Of a stretch of 64,000 nt of DNA, positions 11,467 through 20,394 are shown piece after piece. The notes beneath the pieces are model-generated. The model was not told where the DNA came from and made no database searches. It worked only from the letters and a program-made list of their open reading frames with translations. This DNA comes from Pseudomonas frederiksbergensis (GTDB lineage: Bacteria > Pseudomonadota > Gammaproteobacteria > Pseudomonadales > Pseudomonadaceae): assembly GCF_000802155.2 (NCBI RefSeq), contig NZ_JQGJ02000003.1, positions 186,001 to 250,000 of the forward strand, in the 5' to 3' direction. A program made the translations under genes and the position numbers. How positions within the stretch are numbered: the stretch's first letter is position 1; each line of letters opens with the position of its first letter.

Positions 11467-13650
11467 ATGTCATCGACCTCGTTTAGCCAATCACTGCGTC
11501 GCCTTTGGGCGTTGGACAAGTTCAGTTATAGCGTGCGGGTGTTCATCGCCCTGACCGGCAGCATGGGCCTGTGCTGGTACCTGGATGAGATGGCGCTGCT
11601 GATTCCCCTGTTCCTGGGCATTATCGCCAGCGCCTTGGCCGAGACCGACGACAGTTGGCAGGGCCGTCTCAATGCGCTGGCGGTGACATTAGTGTGCTTC
11701 AGCGTTGCCGCGCTGTCGGTGGAATTACTGTTTCCGTACCCGATCCTGTTCATCGTCGCCCTGGCGTTGGCGGCATTCGGTCTGACCATGCTCGGCGCGC
11801 TGGGCGAGCGTTATGGGGCGATTGCCTCGGCGACCCTGATTCTCTCGGTCTACACCATGATCGGCGTGGACCAGCGCGGTGGCGCGGTCACCGATTTCTG
11901 GCATGAACCCTTGCTCCTGGTGGCGGGCGCCGCCTGGTACGGCCTCCTCTCGGTGCTGTGGCAAGCGCTGTTTTCCAACCAGCCCGTGCAGCAGAGCCTG
12001 GCGCGCCTTTTCCGTGAGCTGGGGCGCTACCTGAAGCTCAAGTCATTGCTGCTCGAACCGGTCCGCCAGCTGGACATCGAAGCGCGACGCCTGGAGCTGG
12101 CCCAGCAGAACGGCCGGGTGGTCGCCGCACTCAACAGTGCGAAGGAAATCATCCTGCACCGCGTTGGCAATGGCCGGCCGGGCTCGAAAGTCAGCCGCTA
12201 CCTGAAACTCTATTTTCTCGCGCAAGACATCCATGAACGCGCGAGCTCTTCCCATTACCCCTATAACGCGCTGGCCGAAGCCTTCTTCCACAGCGATGTG
12301 CTGTTCCGCTGCCAGCGCCTGCTGCGCCAACAGGGCAAGGCCTGCCAGGCACTGGCCGAGTCGATCCAACTACGCCAACCGTTCGTGTACGACGACAGCT
12401 TCGCCGATGCCCTGAACGATCTGCATGCGTCCCTTGAATACCTGCGCATCCAGAGCAACCCGGCCTGGCGCGGGTTGCTGCGCTCGTTGCGGGCGCTGTC
12501 GGTGAACCTGGGCACGATGGACCGCCTGCTCAGCGACGCAAGCAACCCCGACGCCCTGGCCGATGCTACCGATAGCAGCCTGCTGGACCGTTCTCCGCGC
12601 AACCTCAAGGACGTCTGGCTACGCCTGCGCACACAACTCACCCCCACTTCGCTGTTGTTTCGCCATGCCCTGCGCCTGCCGCTGGCGCTGAGCGTCGGCT
12701 ACGCCATGGTGCACTTGATCCACCCTTCCCAGGGCTACTGGATCATCCTCACCACATTGTTCGTCTGCCAACCCAACTACGGCGCCACCCGACGCAAGCT
12801 CGGCCAGCGGATCATCGGCACCGCCATCGGCCTGACGGTGGCCTGGGCACTGTTCGACCTGTTTCCCAACCCGCTGGTGCAATCGTGCTTCGCCATCGTC
12901 GCCGGCGTCATCTTCTTTACCAACCGCACCACCCGCTACACCCTCGCGACTGCCGCGATCACGATCATGGTGCTGTTCTGTTTCAACCAGGTGGGCGACG
13001 GCTACGGACTGCTGTTGCCACGGCTGTTCGATACCTTGCTGGGCAGCCTGATTGCCGGGCTGGCGGTGTTCCTGTTCCTGCCTGACTGGCAAGGTCGGCG
13101 GCTGAACAAAGTGCTGGCCAACACCCTGACCTGCAACAGCATCTATTTGCGGCAGATCATGCAGCAATACGCGGCAGGGAAAAGCGATGACCTGGCCTAT
13201 CGCCTGGCCCGGCGCAACGCCCATAACGCCGACGCGGCGCTGTCCACCACGTTGGCGAACATGCTGATGGAGCCTGGCCATTTCCGTAAGGAAGCCGATG
13301 TCGGGTTCCGCTTCCTGGTGCTCTCCCATACCCTGCTCAGCTACCTGTCGGGCTTGGGCGCCCACCGGGGCACTGAGCTACCGACTGAGGTGCGCGAGTA
13401 CCTGATCGACGGCGCGGGCGTAAAACTGGCGGCCAGCATCGATGAAATCGCCCAGGGGCTGGCGAGCAAACAGCCGATCGCCATCCAGAGTGACGAAGAA
13501 GAAGCCCTCGCCAGCAAGCTTGAGCAAATGCCCGATGAAATCGACGAAGGCCAGCGGCTGGTGCAGACGCAACTGGCATTGATCTGCCGCCAGTTGGGGC
13601 CGTTGCGCACCTTGGCGGCGCATCTGATTAAGGACACCAGTGGGGCTTGA
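11467..13650 (+). CDS. yccS: YccS-like FUSC-family inner-membrane transporter
   Basis: 727 residues, the usual YccS length. Two clusters of hydrophobic helices (about residues 25-170 and 400-530) flank and precede cytoplasmic regions, the two-block layout of YccS/YhfK proteins. The second block has the FUSC signature HPSQGYWIILTTLFVCQPNYGATRRKLGQRIIGT. The family is related to aromatic-acid exporters such as AaeB, but the substrate is unknown. The ATG at 11467 (MSSTSFSQSLRRLW) is chosen; the frame remains open upstream to 11407 without a ribosome site. Confidence 0.88.
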   Translation: MSSTSFSQSLRRLWALDKFSYSVRVFIALTGSMGLCWYLDEMALLIPLFLGIIASALAETDDSWQGRLNALAVTLVCFSVAALSVELLFPYPILFIVALALAAFGLTMLGALGERYGAIASATLILSVYTMIGVDQRGGAVTDFWHEPLLLVAGAAWYGLLSVLWQALFSNQPVQQSLARLFRELGRYLKLKSLLLEPVRQLDIEARRLELAQQNGRVVAALNSAKEIILHRVGNGRPGSKVSRYLKLYFLAQDIHERASSSHYPYNALAEAFFHSDVLFRCQRLLRQQGKACQALAESIQLRQPFVYDDSFADALNDLHASLEYLRIQSNPAWRGLLRSLRALSVNLGTMDRLLSDASNPDALADATDSSLLDRSPRNLKDVWLRLRTQLTPTSLLFRHALRLPLALSVGYAMVHLIHPSQGYWIILTTLFVCQPNYGATRRKLGQRIIGTAIGLTVAWALFDLFPNPLVQSCFAIVAGVIFFTNRTTRYTLATAAITIMVLFCFNQVGDGYGLLLPRLFDTLLGSLIAGLAVFLFLPDWQGRRLNKVLANTLTCNSIYLRQIMQQYAAGKSDDLAYRLARRNAHNADAALSTTLANMLMEPGHFRKEADVGFRFLVLSHTLLSYLSGLGAHRGTELPTEVREYLIDGAGVKLAASIDEIAQGLASKQPIAIQSDEEEALASKLEQMPDEIDEGQRLVQTQLALICRQLGPLRTLAAHLIKDTSGA

Positions 13651-13671
13651 GCGTTGCGACGGCCAAACCGG

Positions 13672-13699
13672 CCCCTTCGCCTGTAGGCTCGCGAAGGGC
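13672..13699. repeat. Decayed REP hairpin
   Basis: CCCCTTCGC and GCGAAGGG arms surround CTGTAGGCTC. It sits between the convergent yccS and the following minus-strand gene and may serve both 3' ends. Confidence 0.5.
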
Positions 13700-13718
13700 T
13701 ATCAGCCACGCTGCGGTC

Positions 13719-14456
13719 TCACATCCCATGCGCCTTCAATAGCCGCTGATAACTCCCATCGGCCTTCATCGCCGCGATCTCGCGATCAAAGCCGGCCACG
13801 ATCTGCTCATGCTCGGGGTTCTTCAGGCTGACCAGGATGTGCAGGCTGTTTTCGCTCAACGGCTTGGGCAGGAACTCCACGGCATTGCGCACCTTGGGGG
13901 ACTCATGGGCCAGGTAGTAACGGGCGACGTACTCATCCTCCAGGGTCAGCTTCACCCGGTCGGCGGCCAGCATGCGCACGGCCATCGCGAAATTATGCAC
14001 AGGGACCTTCTGCATCTGCGCATCCTCATCGAACGCCTTGGCGTAGGCGTAGCCGCGCACCACGGCGATGGGGTAGGCGTACAGCTGCTGGAGATTGTCG
14101 AACTCGATGGCCGCGTCCTTGCGCTTGATGAAGCGCACGCGATTGACGAGGTACTCTGCGGAAAACTGACCGATATGGGTGCGGTCTTCGGCGTACCAGG
14201 CATTGATCAGCACGTCATAGCGCCCTTCGCCGATGCCCAGCATCGCCCGGGCCCAGGGCACCTGCTCGAAGTCGCTGGCATAACCGGCCCGCGCCAGCGC
14301 AGTAGTGACGATGTCGGTGGCCAAGCCGCCATTGACCAGCGTCGAATCGGTGAAAGGTGGCCAGGCATCCGCGACCAGACGCAATTTCTGCGCGCAAGCG
14401 TGGTGGCTCAGCAACAGCAATCCGACCATAGCAAGAGCTCGATGCAATCGCGGCAT
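13719..14456 (-). CDS. Periplasmic solute-binding protein, amino-acid type (SBP_bac_3)
   Basis: 245 residues beginning MPRLHRALAMVGLLLLSHHACAQ, a clear Sec signal peptide with cleavage after ACA. The mature part starts KLRLVADAWPPFTD, the typical opening of family 3 binding proteins, and continues with GLATDIVTTALARAGY and the GRYDVLINAW segment. The start at 14456 has AAGGA eight bases upstream; a start at 14465 is also possible. No permease or ATPase gene is adjacent, so it could serve a distant ABC transporter or act as a sensor. A relative of the same family lies at 40476. Confidence 0.82.
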   Translation of the reverse strand: MPRLHRALAMVGLLLLSHHACAQKLRLVADAWPPFTDSTLVNGGLATDIVTTALARAGYASDFEQVPWARAMLGIGEGRYDVLINAWYAEDRTHIGQFSAEYLVNRVRFIKRKDAAIEFDNLQQLYAYPIAVVRGYAYAKAFDEDAQMQKVPVHNFAMAVRMLAADRVKLTLEDEYVARYYLAHESPKVRNAVEFLPKPLSENSLHILVSLKNPEHEQIVAGFDREIAAMKADGSYQRLLKAHGM

Positions 14457-14716
14457 GCCAAACATCCTTGACGGGTTCAAAGCCCGGTTTGTTTTTAGCC
14501 GAAACCCAAGGATGTCCTGGGACATCCGGTCCTAACGTTAGCTCATCGAAACCGTTGCGCAGTGCTGAAATCAAGATTACACAAAGAAGACAGGGCCGCG
14601 ACACATCCATGATGGCATTTTGGCCTTTGTCGCAGATTTTTCGTCTCACCCCGCAAGAGACTTCCGACGCAAGGGCGCCTAATATCGGCATCAGGTTCTC
14701 AAGGAAATTCAAAAAA

Positions 14717-15169
14717 ATGGACATCGACTGGGTTTGCAAACATCACAACGACCTGAACAAGGAACAGCTGTACGCCATCCTCAAGTTGCGCGCCGAGGTC
14801 TTCGTGGTGGAACAGAACTGCGCCTACCAGGATGTCGACGGGCTGGACCTGGAAGGCGACACCTGCCACCTGATGGCTTGGCGGGACAATCGCCTGATTG
14901 CCTACCTGCGCTTGCTCGATCCACATTCGCAAAACAGCGACGTCGTCATCGGCCGGGTGGTCATCGCGCCAGAAGCGCGCGGCCAGGGGCTGGGGCATAT
15001 GCTGATGGAGCACGCCCTCCAGCAAGCGGAAAAGCACTGGCCGGGGACGTCGATTTCACTATCGGCCCAGGCGCATCTGCAGGGGTATTACGGGCGGTAT
15101 GGGTTTGAGGTGGTGGGGGTGGAATATCTGGAGGATGGGATTCCACATATAGGCATGCATCGTCCCTGA
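14717..15169 (+). CDS. elaA: ElaA-type GNAT N-acetyltransferase
   Basis: 150 residues, the normal ElaA length. The GNAT acetyl-CoA binding motif is visible as RVVIAPEARGQGLGHMLMEHAL (RGQGLG core) around residue 85-100. The N-terminal LYAILKLRAEVFVVEQNCAYQDVDG stretch is characteristic of ElaA. The C-terminal HLQGYYGRYGFEVVG segment is the last GNAT strand pair. A possible AAGGAAAT ribosome site precedes the ATG. Its acceptor substrate is unknown. Confidence 0.88.
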   Translation: MDIDWVCKHHNDLNKEQLYAILKLRAEVFVVEQNCAYQDVDGLDLEGDTCHLMAWRDNRLIAYLRLLDPHSQNSDVVIGRVVIAPEARGQGLGHMLMEHALQQAEKHWPGTSISLSAQAHLQGYYGRYGFEVVGVEYLEDGIPHIGMHRP

Positions 15170-15175
15170 GGTCCG

Positions 15176-15250
15176 CTTCGCGAGGGAGCCCGCTCCCACA
15201 GGAGTACGCATTTCAAATGTGGGGGCCTGCTCCGGGCGGCGATCTGACGA
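15176..15250. repeat. REP-like palindromes downstream of elaA
   Basis: TTCGCGAGGGAGCCCGCTCCCACAGG near 15178-15203 is followed by a second, inverted-looking GTGGGGGCCTGCTCCGGGCGG near 15219. Both are decayed members of the local REP family, between convergent genes. Confidence 0.55.
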
Positions 15251-15277
15251 AGGCGCCAGGCGAGCCATTCTCAACAT

Positions 15278-15574
15278 TCAGGGATAACCAAGCACCGTCT
15301 TGATCGGCTCCAGGTTCTGCTCGATCCATCCCCGATCGATCGCCCCCCAATCACGAATCCGATACTGCCCGGCATGGTTGCGCGCGCCTTTCTCTTGCTC
15401 GAATTCACAAATGATGTCCAGGTCCGCCAACGCCGCAACAGTGTCCTGGGCCGTACGCCGGGGCATGCCGGTGGCTTCGGTAAGGGCCGGGATGTTGCTG
15501 GCCAGACCGCTGTCGATCAGGTAAGCCACATACAGGCGGCGATAAAAGCTGCTCTTGGTCTTGCTGACGTCCAT
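15278..15574 (-). CDS. Small winged-HTH DNA-binding protein
   Basis: 98 residues, mostly helical. The segment IPALTEATGMPRRTAQDTVAALADLDI (about residues 28-54) reads as a helix-turn-helix of the marR/FaeA-like winged type. It starts 4 bp after the upstream metallopeptidase gene ends, so the two form one operon. Similar small HTH proteins accompany the YgjP-like peptidase in other pseudomonads, but I cannot name a regulon. Confidence 0.7.
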   Translation of the reverse strand: MDVSKTKSSFYRRLYVAYLIDSGLASNIPALTEATGMPRRTAQDTVAALADLDIICEFEQEKGARNHAGQYRIRDWGAIDRGWIEQNLEPIKTVLGYP

Positions 15575-15578
15575 CCGC

Positions 15579-16082
15579 TCATTCCTTGTCTTGTTGCAGG
15601 TCTCGCCAGGTCAGGTACACCCGCAGGTCGAATTCCAACTGGTGATAGCCCGGCAGCATGTGTTCGCAGAGTTTATAAAACGCCTTGTTGTGGTCCGACT
15701 CCTTGAAGTGGACCAGTTCGTGCACCACGATCATCTTCAGGAACTCGGGCGCCGCGTCCTTGAACAACGAGGCAATGCGGATTTCCTTCTTGGCCTTGAG
15801 CTTGCCGCCCTGCACCCGCGACACCGCCGTGTGCAGGCCGAGTGCGCGGTGGGTCAGGTCGAGACGGTTGTCGAACAGCACCTTGTCGATCGCCGGTGCG
15901 TTTCGCAGGTATTGCTGCTTGAGATCCAGCGCATAACCGTACAATGCCTTGTCGCTCTGGATGGGGTGGCGACCGGGATAACGCTGGTGCAGGTAATCGC
16001 CCAGCCGATCCTGGGCAATCAATTGCTCCACCTGGGCTTGCAGCGCGGCGGGATAGGCCTGGAGGTACTTGAGCGGGGTCAT
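15579..16082 (-). CDS. YgjP/M48-like metallopeptidase domain protein
   Basis: 167 residues from MTPLKYLQAYP. A zinc-peptidase motif HELVHFKESDHNKAFY near residues 125-140 gives the HExxH plus a downstream His, as in the YgjP-like (DUF45) family. There is no signal peptide, so it is cytoplasmic. The ATG at 16082 is chosen over one five codons upstream because it gives the family's N-terminus. It is cotranscribed with the HTH gene 4 bp downstream. Substrate unknown. Confidence 0.8.
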   Translation of the reverse strand: MTPLKYLQAYPAALQAQVEQLIAQDRLGDYLHQRYPGRHPIQSDKALYGYALDLKQQYLRNAPAIDKVLFDNRLDLTHRALGLHTAVSRVQGGKLKAKKEIRIASLFKDAAPEFLKMIVVHELVHFKESDHNKAFYKLCEHMLPGYHQLEFDLRVYLTWRDLQQDKE

Positions 16083-16124
16083 CGGGCGCCAACACAATCA
16101 CGAAAGGCCGCCAGTGTAGCGAAT

Positions 16125-18248
16125 TCAGGCCTGTATCGCGCTCCAGTCGAATGGACGGGCAAACGCATCGGTATCTTCGGCCATCAAGGGCCTCGCCACT
16201 AAAAAGCCCTGAACATATTCACAACCGTGATTCTTGAGCCACTGGTATTGCGCCGCTGTTTCAACCCCCTCGGCGATGACTCTCAAGCCCAACTGCCCGC
16301 ATAGATCGATGACCGAGGCGGCCAACGCGGCATCCCGTGGCGAGTCCGGCAAACGTGCGATCAAATGCCGGTCGAGCTTGAGCGTATCGAGCTCGAGGTC
16401 TCGCAGATGCGCCAGCGAGCAAGGGCCCGAGCCAAAATCGTCCAACGCCACCCGCACCCCGAGGTGACGCAGCAGCCGCAACTGTTTGTGCGTCTCGTCA
16501 GGGTTGCGCATCAGCGCATCTTCAGTCACCTCGACTTCCAGTTGCCGGGGCTTCAACGCATGGCGCTCCAGGACCTGGCGCAATTCGGTGACCAGGTTCG
16601 GCATGCCGAACTGGGTGCTGCTCAAGCTCACGCCCAAGACCAGATCATCCGCGAATACGCGTTCCCAGACTTTACGCTGGGCCGCGCTGCGATGATAAAT
16701 CCAGCTACCCAGCCGGCTGATCAACCGCACCTCTTCCAGCAACGGCAGGAACAAGCCCGGCGGCACATCGCCGACGCTCGGATGCTGCCAGCGCAACAGC
16801 GCCTCGAAGCCGCGGGTGCGTCCATCGCGGATGCTCACCTGCGGCTGGTAGACCATATTGAAGTCGCGGTTCTCGATAGCCGAACGCACGCTCTCTTCCA
16901 GCATCAGGCGTGAACGGGCCCGACCGTTCATTTCGTGGTCGTAGAAACGATACTGCTGGCGACCGGCGCGCTTGGCTTCGTACATGGCAATGTCGGAGGC
17001 GCGCAGCAAACCGTCGAGGTTGGACCCGCAGTCCGGATAGGTCGCGATACCAATGCTGGCCCCCAGCGCCACGTCCATGCCGTCGATCTGCTGGCAGACC
17101 GAAACCCGCTCGATGAGCTTTTCGGCGATTTTCGCCGCCTGTTCGGGCAGTTCCAGATCCAACAGCGCCGTGAATTCATCACCGCCGAGCCGCGCCAGGA
17201 TGTCGAACGGACGCAGGCACGCCTTCAGCTGTTCCGAGACCCAGCGCAGCACTCGATCACCGGCATCATGGCCCAAGGAATCATTGACCCGCTTGAAACC
17301 ATCGAGGTCCAGGTACAACAACACCCAGTTGCTTTCCAGACGCTCGCTGCGCATCAGCAGGTTTTCGGCCGTCTGATAGAACCCGCGACGATTAAGCAGG
17401 CCGGTGAGGGGATCCGTGACGGCCTGGAACTCGAGCTGCTGGTGCAGGTGGCGTACCACAGACATGTCCTGGAGCGTGACAACCATGGCCTTCTGTTCCA
17501 TCGGCAGCGGCGCGCAGGACAAGGCCACCGACACCTGCTGGCCAGGCGCGGTGCGCAAGACGGCATCGTGCAGCCGCCAGGTTTCGCCACGCCGATAGGC
17601 GGTATGGATCGCGGAATCAAGCCATTCCGGGATATGAGGCTTCTGCAGGAAATCGAGGAACGCCATGCCTTGCAATCGCTCGGCGGTGGCGTTGAGCAAG
17701 CGGCAGGTGGAAGGGTTGGCGAAACGGATACACCCGCTCTCGTCCACTACCAGGATTCCTTCGGCGGCGTTATCCAGCACCGAGGCGTTGAAGGCACGGG
17801 CGGCCTCCAAATCCTGACTCAGACGCTGCAAGGCCCGACGATTGCGCTGATGCTCCAGCAGGGCGTGCACCTTGGGCTTGAGGATCTGCGGGTCGAATGG
17901 CTTGAACAGGTAGTCCACCGCGCCACTGGCGTAGCCCTTGATCACCGCATCCTGGGATTGTTCATTGGCCGTCAGGAAGATGATCGGCGTGAGCCGCGTG
18001 CGCTGGCTGCCGCGCATCAGGCGCGCCACTTCGAAGCCGTCCATGTCCGGCATCTGCACATCCAGCAGCACCAGGTCGATATCGTGTTCGAGCAGCAGGT
18101 TAAGGGCCTCCACACCCGAGGACGCGGTCATCACCTGCCAATCCTGACGCTGCAATAACGCTCGCATGCTGAGCAGGTTTTCAGGGTAGTCATCGACAAT
18201 CAAAAGGACAGAGCTGTCTTCGCCAAACGGGGGTTGCGCGCATTCCAT
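16125..18248 (-). CDS. Response regulator with PAS, GGDEF and EAL domains (c-di-GMP turnover)
   Basis: 707 residues from MECAQPPFGE. Order: receiver domain (acidic VDD near 18-20, phospho-acceptor Asp63 in LLDVQMP, LFKPF lysine near 115); PAS (about 150-255); GGDEF domain with an intact LGGDEF signature; EAL domain with FEALLRWQHP, TEDALM, DDFGSG, LKLDR and AEGVET motifs. One departure: the metal-binding Asn of the usual N-[LV]-S motif is Ser541 (GVSLSSTQF; codon at 16626-16628), so phosphodiesterase activity may be weak or lost. The start is taken at the ATG preceded by AGAGAAG. Its histidine-kinase partner is not adjacent. Confidence 0.9.
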   Translation of the reverse strand: MECAQPPFGEDSSVLLIVDDYPENLLSMRALLQRQDWQVMTASSGVEALNLLLEHDIDLVLLDVQMPDMDGFEVARLMRGSQRTRLTPIIFLTANEQSQDAVIKGYASGAVDYLFKPFDPQILKPKVHALLEHQRNRRALQRLSQDLEAARAFNASVLDNAAEGILVVDESGCIRFANPSTCRLLNATAERLQGMAFLDFLQKPHIPEWLDSAIHTAYRRGETWRLHDAVLRTAPGQQVSVALSCAPLPMEQKAMVVTLQDMSVVRHLHQQLEFQAVTDPLTGLLNRRGFYQTAENLLMRSERLESNWVLLYLDLDGFKRVNDSLGHDAGDRVLRWVSEQLKACLRPFDILARLGGDEFTALLDLELPEQAAKIAEKLIERVSVCQQIDGMDVALGASIGIATYPDCGSNLDGLLRASDIAMYEAKRAGRQQYRFYDHEMNGRARSRLMLEESVRSAIENRDFNMVYQPQVSIRDGRTRGFEALLRWQHPSVGDVPPGLFLPLLEEVRLISRLGSWIYHRSAAQRKVWERVFADDLVLGVSLSSTQFGMPNLVTELRQVLERHALKPRQLEVEVTEDALMRNPDETHKQLRLLRHLGVRVALDDFGSGPCSLAHLRDLELDTLKLDRHLIARLPDSPRDAALAASVIDLCGQLGLRVIAEGVETAAQYQWLKNHGCEYVQGFLVARPLMAEDTDAFARPFDWSAIQA

Positions 18249-18381
18249 GCTGCTTCTCTTATCGGGGCGCCATGTCCGTCTTGCTCGCAAGACGGACAAC
18301 ATACAGTGATCTCACTCTAGACCGGGATTTTGAAAAGCAGTAGGTGTCATCGCGCCATCATCCAGACAAAGCCCGAAATAG

Positions 18382-18413
18382 CCGACTAACGGTCACCCCT
18401 CTCAGGCACAAAA
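18382..18413 (+). promoter_or_regulatory. Upstream conserved element of the first PL7 lyase gene
   Basis: CCGACTAACGGTC (18382-18394), ten bases, then GGCACAAAA (18405-18413). The same two blocks with the same spacing recur at 19360-19391, 978 bp further on, ahead of the second lyase. Their conservation in otherwise diverged leader DNA suggests a promoter or operator, though they may only be a relic of the duplication. The remaining 323-bp gap shows no other gene. Confidence 0.45.
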
Positions 18414-18571
18414 GCTGCAACGACAGCGCCGACAGTCAATTGACGTCAAACAATCGCCGAGCGGTCAACAAGAAAAGCCCCTATCCAGCGTTTCGACACG
18501 CTTCAAAAGGGCGGTTTAAAGCCTCCCGACGCGGCGTACACCTTTTACATCCGATACGTAGGAACCTGGAC

Positions 18572-19240
18572 ATGATCGATCTCGCAACCTGGAACTTGAG
18601 CATTCCTGAAGGCGCCCCACCGGCAACCATTCAAACCTCGCAACTGGTCCAAGGCTTCAAGAACCAGTACTTCAACTCTGAGACCGGCACCGTATTCTTT
18701 TGGGCTCCGGTGACAGGCGCCACCACGGCCAACGCCATTTACCCTCGCAGCGAACTGCGCGAAACCAACAGCGACGGCACGTTGCGCAACTGGCTTTACC
18801 CAGCGGCGGATAACAAGCTGGCCGCCACCTTGACCGTCGGCCAAGTGCCCAGCACCGGCAAGCTGGTGATTGGCCAGATCCACGCCAAGGACAGCACCAG
18901 CCCCATGGTGAAACTGGAATACCAGTACAAAACCTACAGCTCGACCGGCAACATCGTCGCCAAAGTGCGCATGCGCCCCGACGACGCAACGGGCCAAGTG
19001 ATTACCATTGCCACGGGCATCAAGCTCAACCAGCCATTTTCGTACCTGATCCATCTCAACCGCGCAGGTCTCTTGACCATCAATGGCGCTGGATATCAGT
19101 GGAGCAGCACCGTCAGCAGCACCTGGAGCACCAAGCCGCTGTATTTCAAGGCAGGTGTCTATGTGCAAGACAACACCGGCTACGCCACCGAAGGCGGCAA
19201 AGTGACGTTCAGCTTGCTGGATATCGATCACAACCTCTAA
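18572..19240 (+). CDS. Polysaccharide lyase family 7 alginate lyase, copy 1
   Basis: 222 residues. PL7 signatures are complete: RSELRE at 60-64 region, QIHAKD with Gln102 and His104, and YFKAGVYVQ at 191-199 with the catalytic Tyr197. PL7 enzymes cleave alginate by beta-elimination. No signal peptide is present; the start MIDLATWNLSIPEG enters the domain directly behind an AGGAAC site, so the protein is either cytoplasmic or exported by a non-Sec route. It aligns without gaps to the next gene (161 of 222 identical by hand count). It is a one-domain enzyme comparable in length to the short Pseudomonas PL7 lyases. Confidence 0.92.
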   Translation: MIDLATWNLSIPEGAPPATIQTSQLVQGFKNQYFNSETGTVFFWAPVTGATTANAIYPRSELRETNSDGTLRNWLYPAADNKLAATLTVGQVPSTGKLVIGQIHAKDSTSPMVKLEYQYKTYSSTGNIVAKVRMRPDDATGQVITIATGIKLNQPFSYLIHLNRAGLLTINGAGYQWSSTVSSTWSTKPLYFKAGVYVQDNTGYATEGGKVTFSLLDIDHNL

Positions 19241-19359
19241 GCCCTTCCCTACCGAGCAGCAGCATGGATCGCTGCCTGCCCGCGACCGACTCGCCTCCCT
19301 CCGTTCAATGTCGCAATGGCATCGCCAAAAAGCCATCGTTCAATAAAATTTTGACGCTC

Positions 19360-19391
19360 CCGACTAACGGTCGATTATCTGCGGCACAAAA
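19360..19391 (+). promoter_or_regulatory. Upstream conserved element of the second PL7 lyase gene
   Basis: Second copy of CCGACTAACGGTC plus GGCACAAAA with identical 10-base spacing. A TTGACG at 19351-19356 and GATTAT at 19373-19378 could form a weak sigma-70 promoter around it. The other parts of this 308-bp gap hold no gene that I can see. Confidence 0.45.
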
Positions 19392-19548
19392 CCGCTAATT
19401 CCTACTCTGACGGTCTGCTGGCGCCAACGCTCCGCCGTACGATCGTGCCAATTTCTCGTCTGCGACCGCCTTGAGCCTCAGCAAACGCGCGTCTTAAAGC
19501 CTCCGGCTGTGGCGTAAATCATTTCTTCTTCTCAGAAAGGATCCGAAC

Positions 19549-20217
19549 ATGGTCGATATGGCAACCTGGAACCTGAGCATTCCCGAAGGCAGTCCGCCGA
19601 AAACCATCGAAACCCCTCGCCTGGTCGACGGGTTCAGGGATAAATATTTCAACTCCGAAGGCAGCACGGTGTACTTCTGGTCTCCCGTCACCGGCACCAA
19701 GACTGAAAATGCGATCTACCCCCGCAGCGAATTGCGTGAAACCTACAAGGACGGAAGGTTGCGTAACTGGGTTTATCCAGACGCCGACAATTTCTTGCGG
19801 GCAACGCTCGCCGTCAATCAAGTGCCCAGCAGCGGCAAGATCGTGATTGGCCAGATCCATGCGAAGGACAGCAGCAAGCCCATGGTCAAGCTGGAATACC
19901 AATACAAGGACGACAGCGCCACCGGCAACATCGTGGCCAAGGTCCGCATGCGTCCCGATGACAGCGAAGGCAGGGTTATCACCGTCGCCACGGGGGTGAA
20001 GCTCAACCGGTCGTTCTCCTACCGGATCCACCTGGATCGGACCGGCGACCTGGGCATTACCGCCGCTGGCAATAGTTGGTACACCACGGTCGGCGCCGCC
20101 TGGCGCGACAAGCCGTTGTACTTCAAGGCCGGGGTGTATGTGCAAGACAACACGGGCTATACCAGCGAAGGCGGGAAAGTGACGTTCAGCGCGTTGGATA
20201 TCGATCACAACACCTGA
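19549..20217 (+). CDS. Polysaccharide lyase family 7 alginate lyase, copy 2
   Basis: 222 residues, same length and motif positions as copy 1 (RSELRE, QIHAKD, YFKAGVYVQ), with AAAGGA before the ATG. Differences cluster in residues 160-190, next to the substrate groove in this fold, hinting at altered specificity. As in copy 1 there is no signal peptide. The two genes arose by tandem duplication of a roughly 977-bp unit that includes the leader. Local duplication rather than recent import is suggested by shared codon style and divergence of over a quarter of residues. Confidence 0.92.
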   Translation: MVDMATWNLSIPEGSPPKTIETPRLVDGFRDKYFNSEGSTVYFWSPVTGTKTENAIYPRSELRETYKDGRLRNWVYPDADNFLRATLAVNQVPSSGKIVIGQIHAKDSSKPMVKLEYQYKDDSATGNIVAKVRMRPDDSEGRVITVATGVKLNRSFSYRIHLDRTGDLGITAAGNSWYTTVGAAWRDKPLYFKAGVYVQDNTGYTSEGGKVTFSALDIDHNT

Positions 20218-20249
20218 GATTTCACTTCCGATAATCTCGTAGGAAACCC

Positions 20250-20290
20250 CCTCTTGTGGCGAGGGGATTTATCCCCGTTGGGCTGTGAAG
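20250..20290. repeat. REP palindrome after the lyase pair
   Basis: TTGTGGCGAGGGGATTTATCCCCGTTGGGCTG is a REP-family hairpin (GGGGAT/ATCCCC). A possible gene remnant follows directly from 20281 to a TAA at 20386-20388 (see findings). Confidence 0.65.
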
Positions 20291-20394
20291 CAGACCTCAA
20301 CACCCTCACCAACGTCGCCCGGATTCTGGTCCAGGATGTCACTGACGTGTTCGGCGTCATCGAACAACGCGGCCTCCAAGACCAATAAAGCCCT

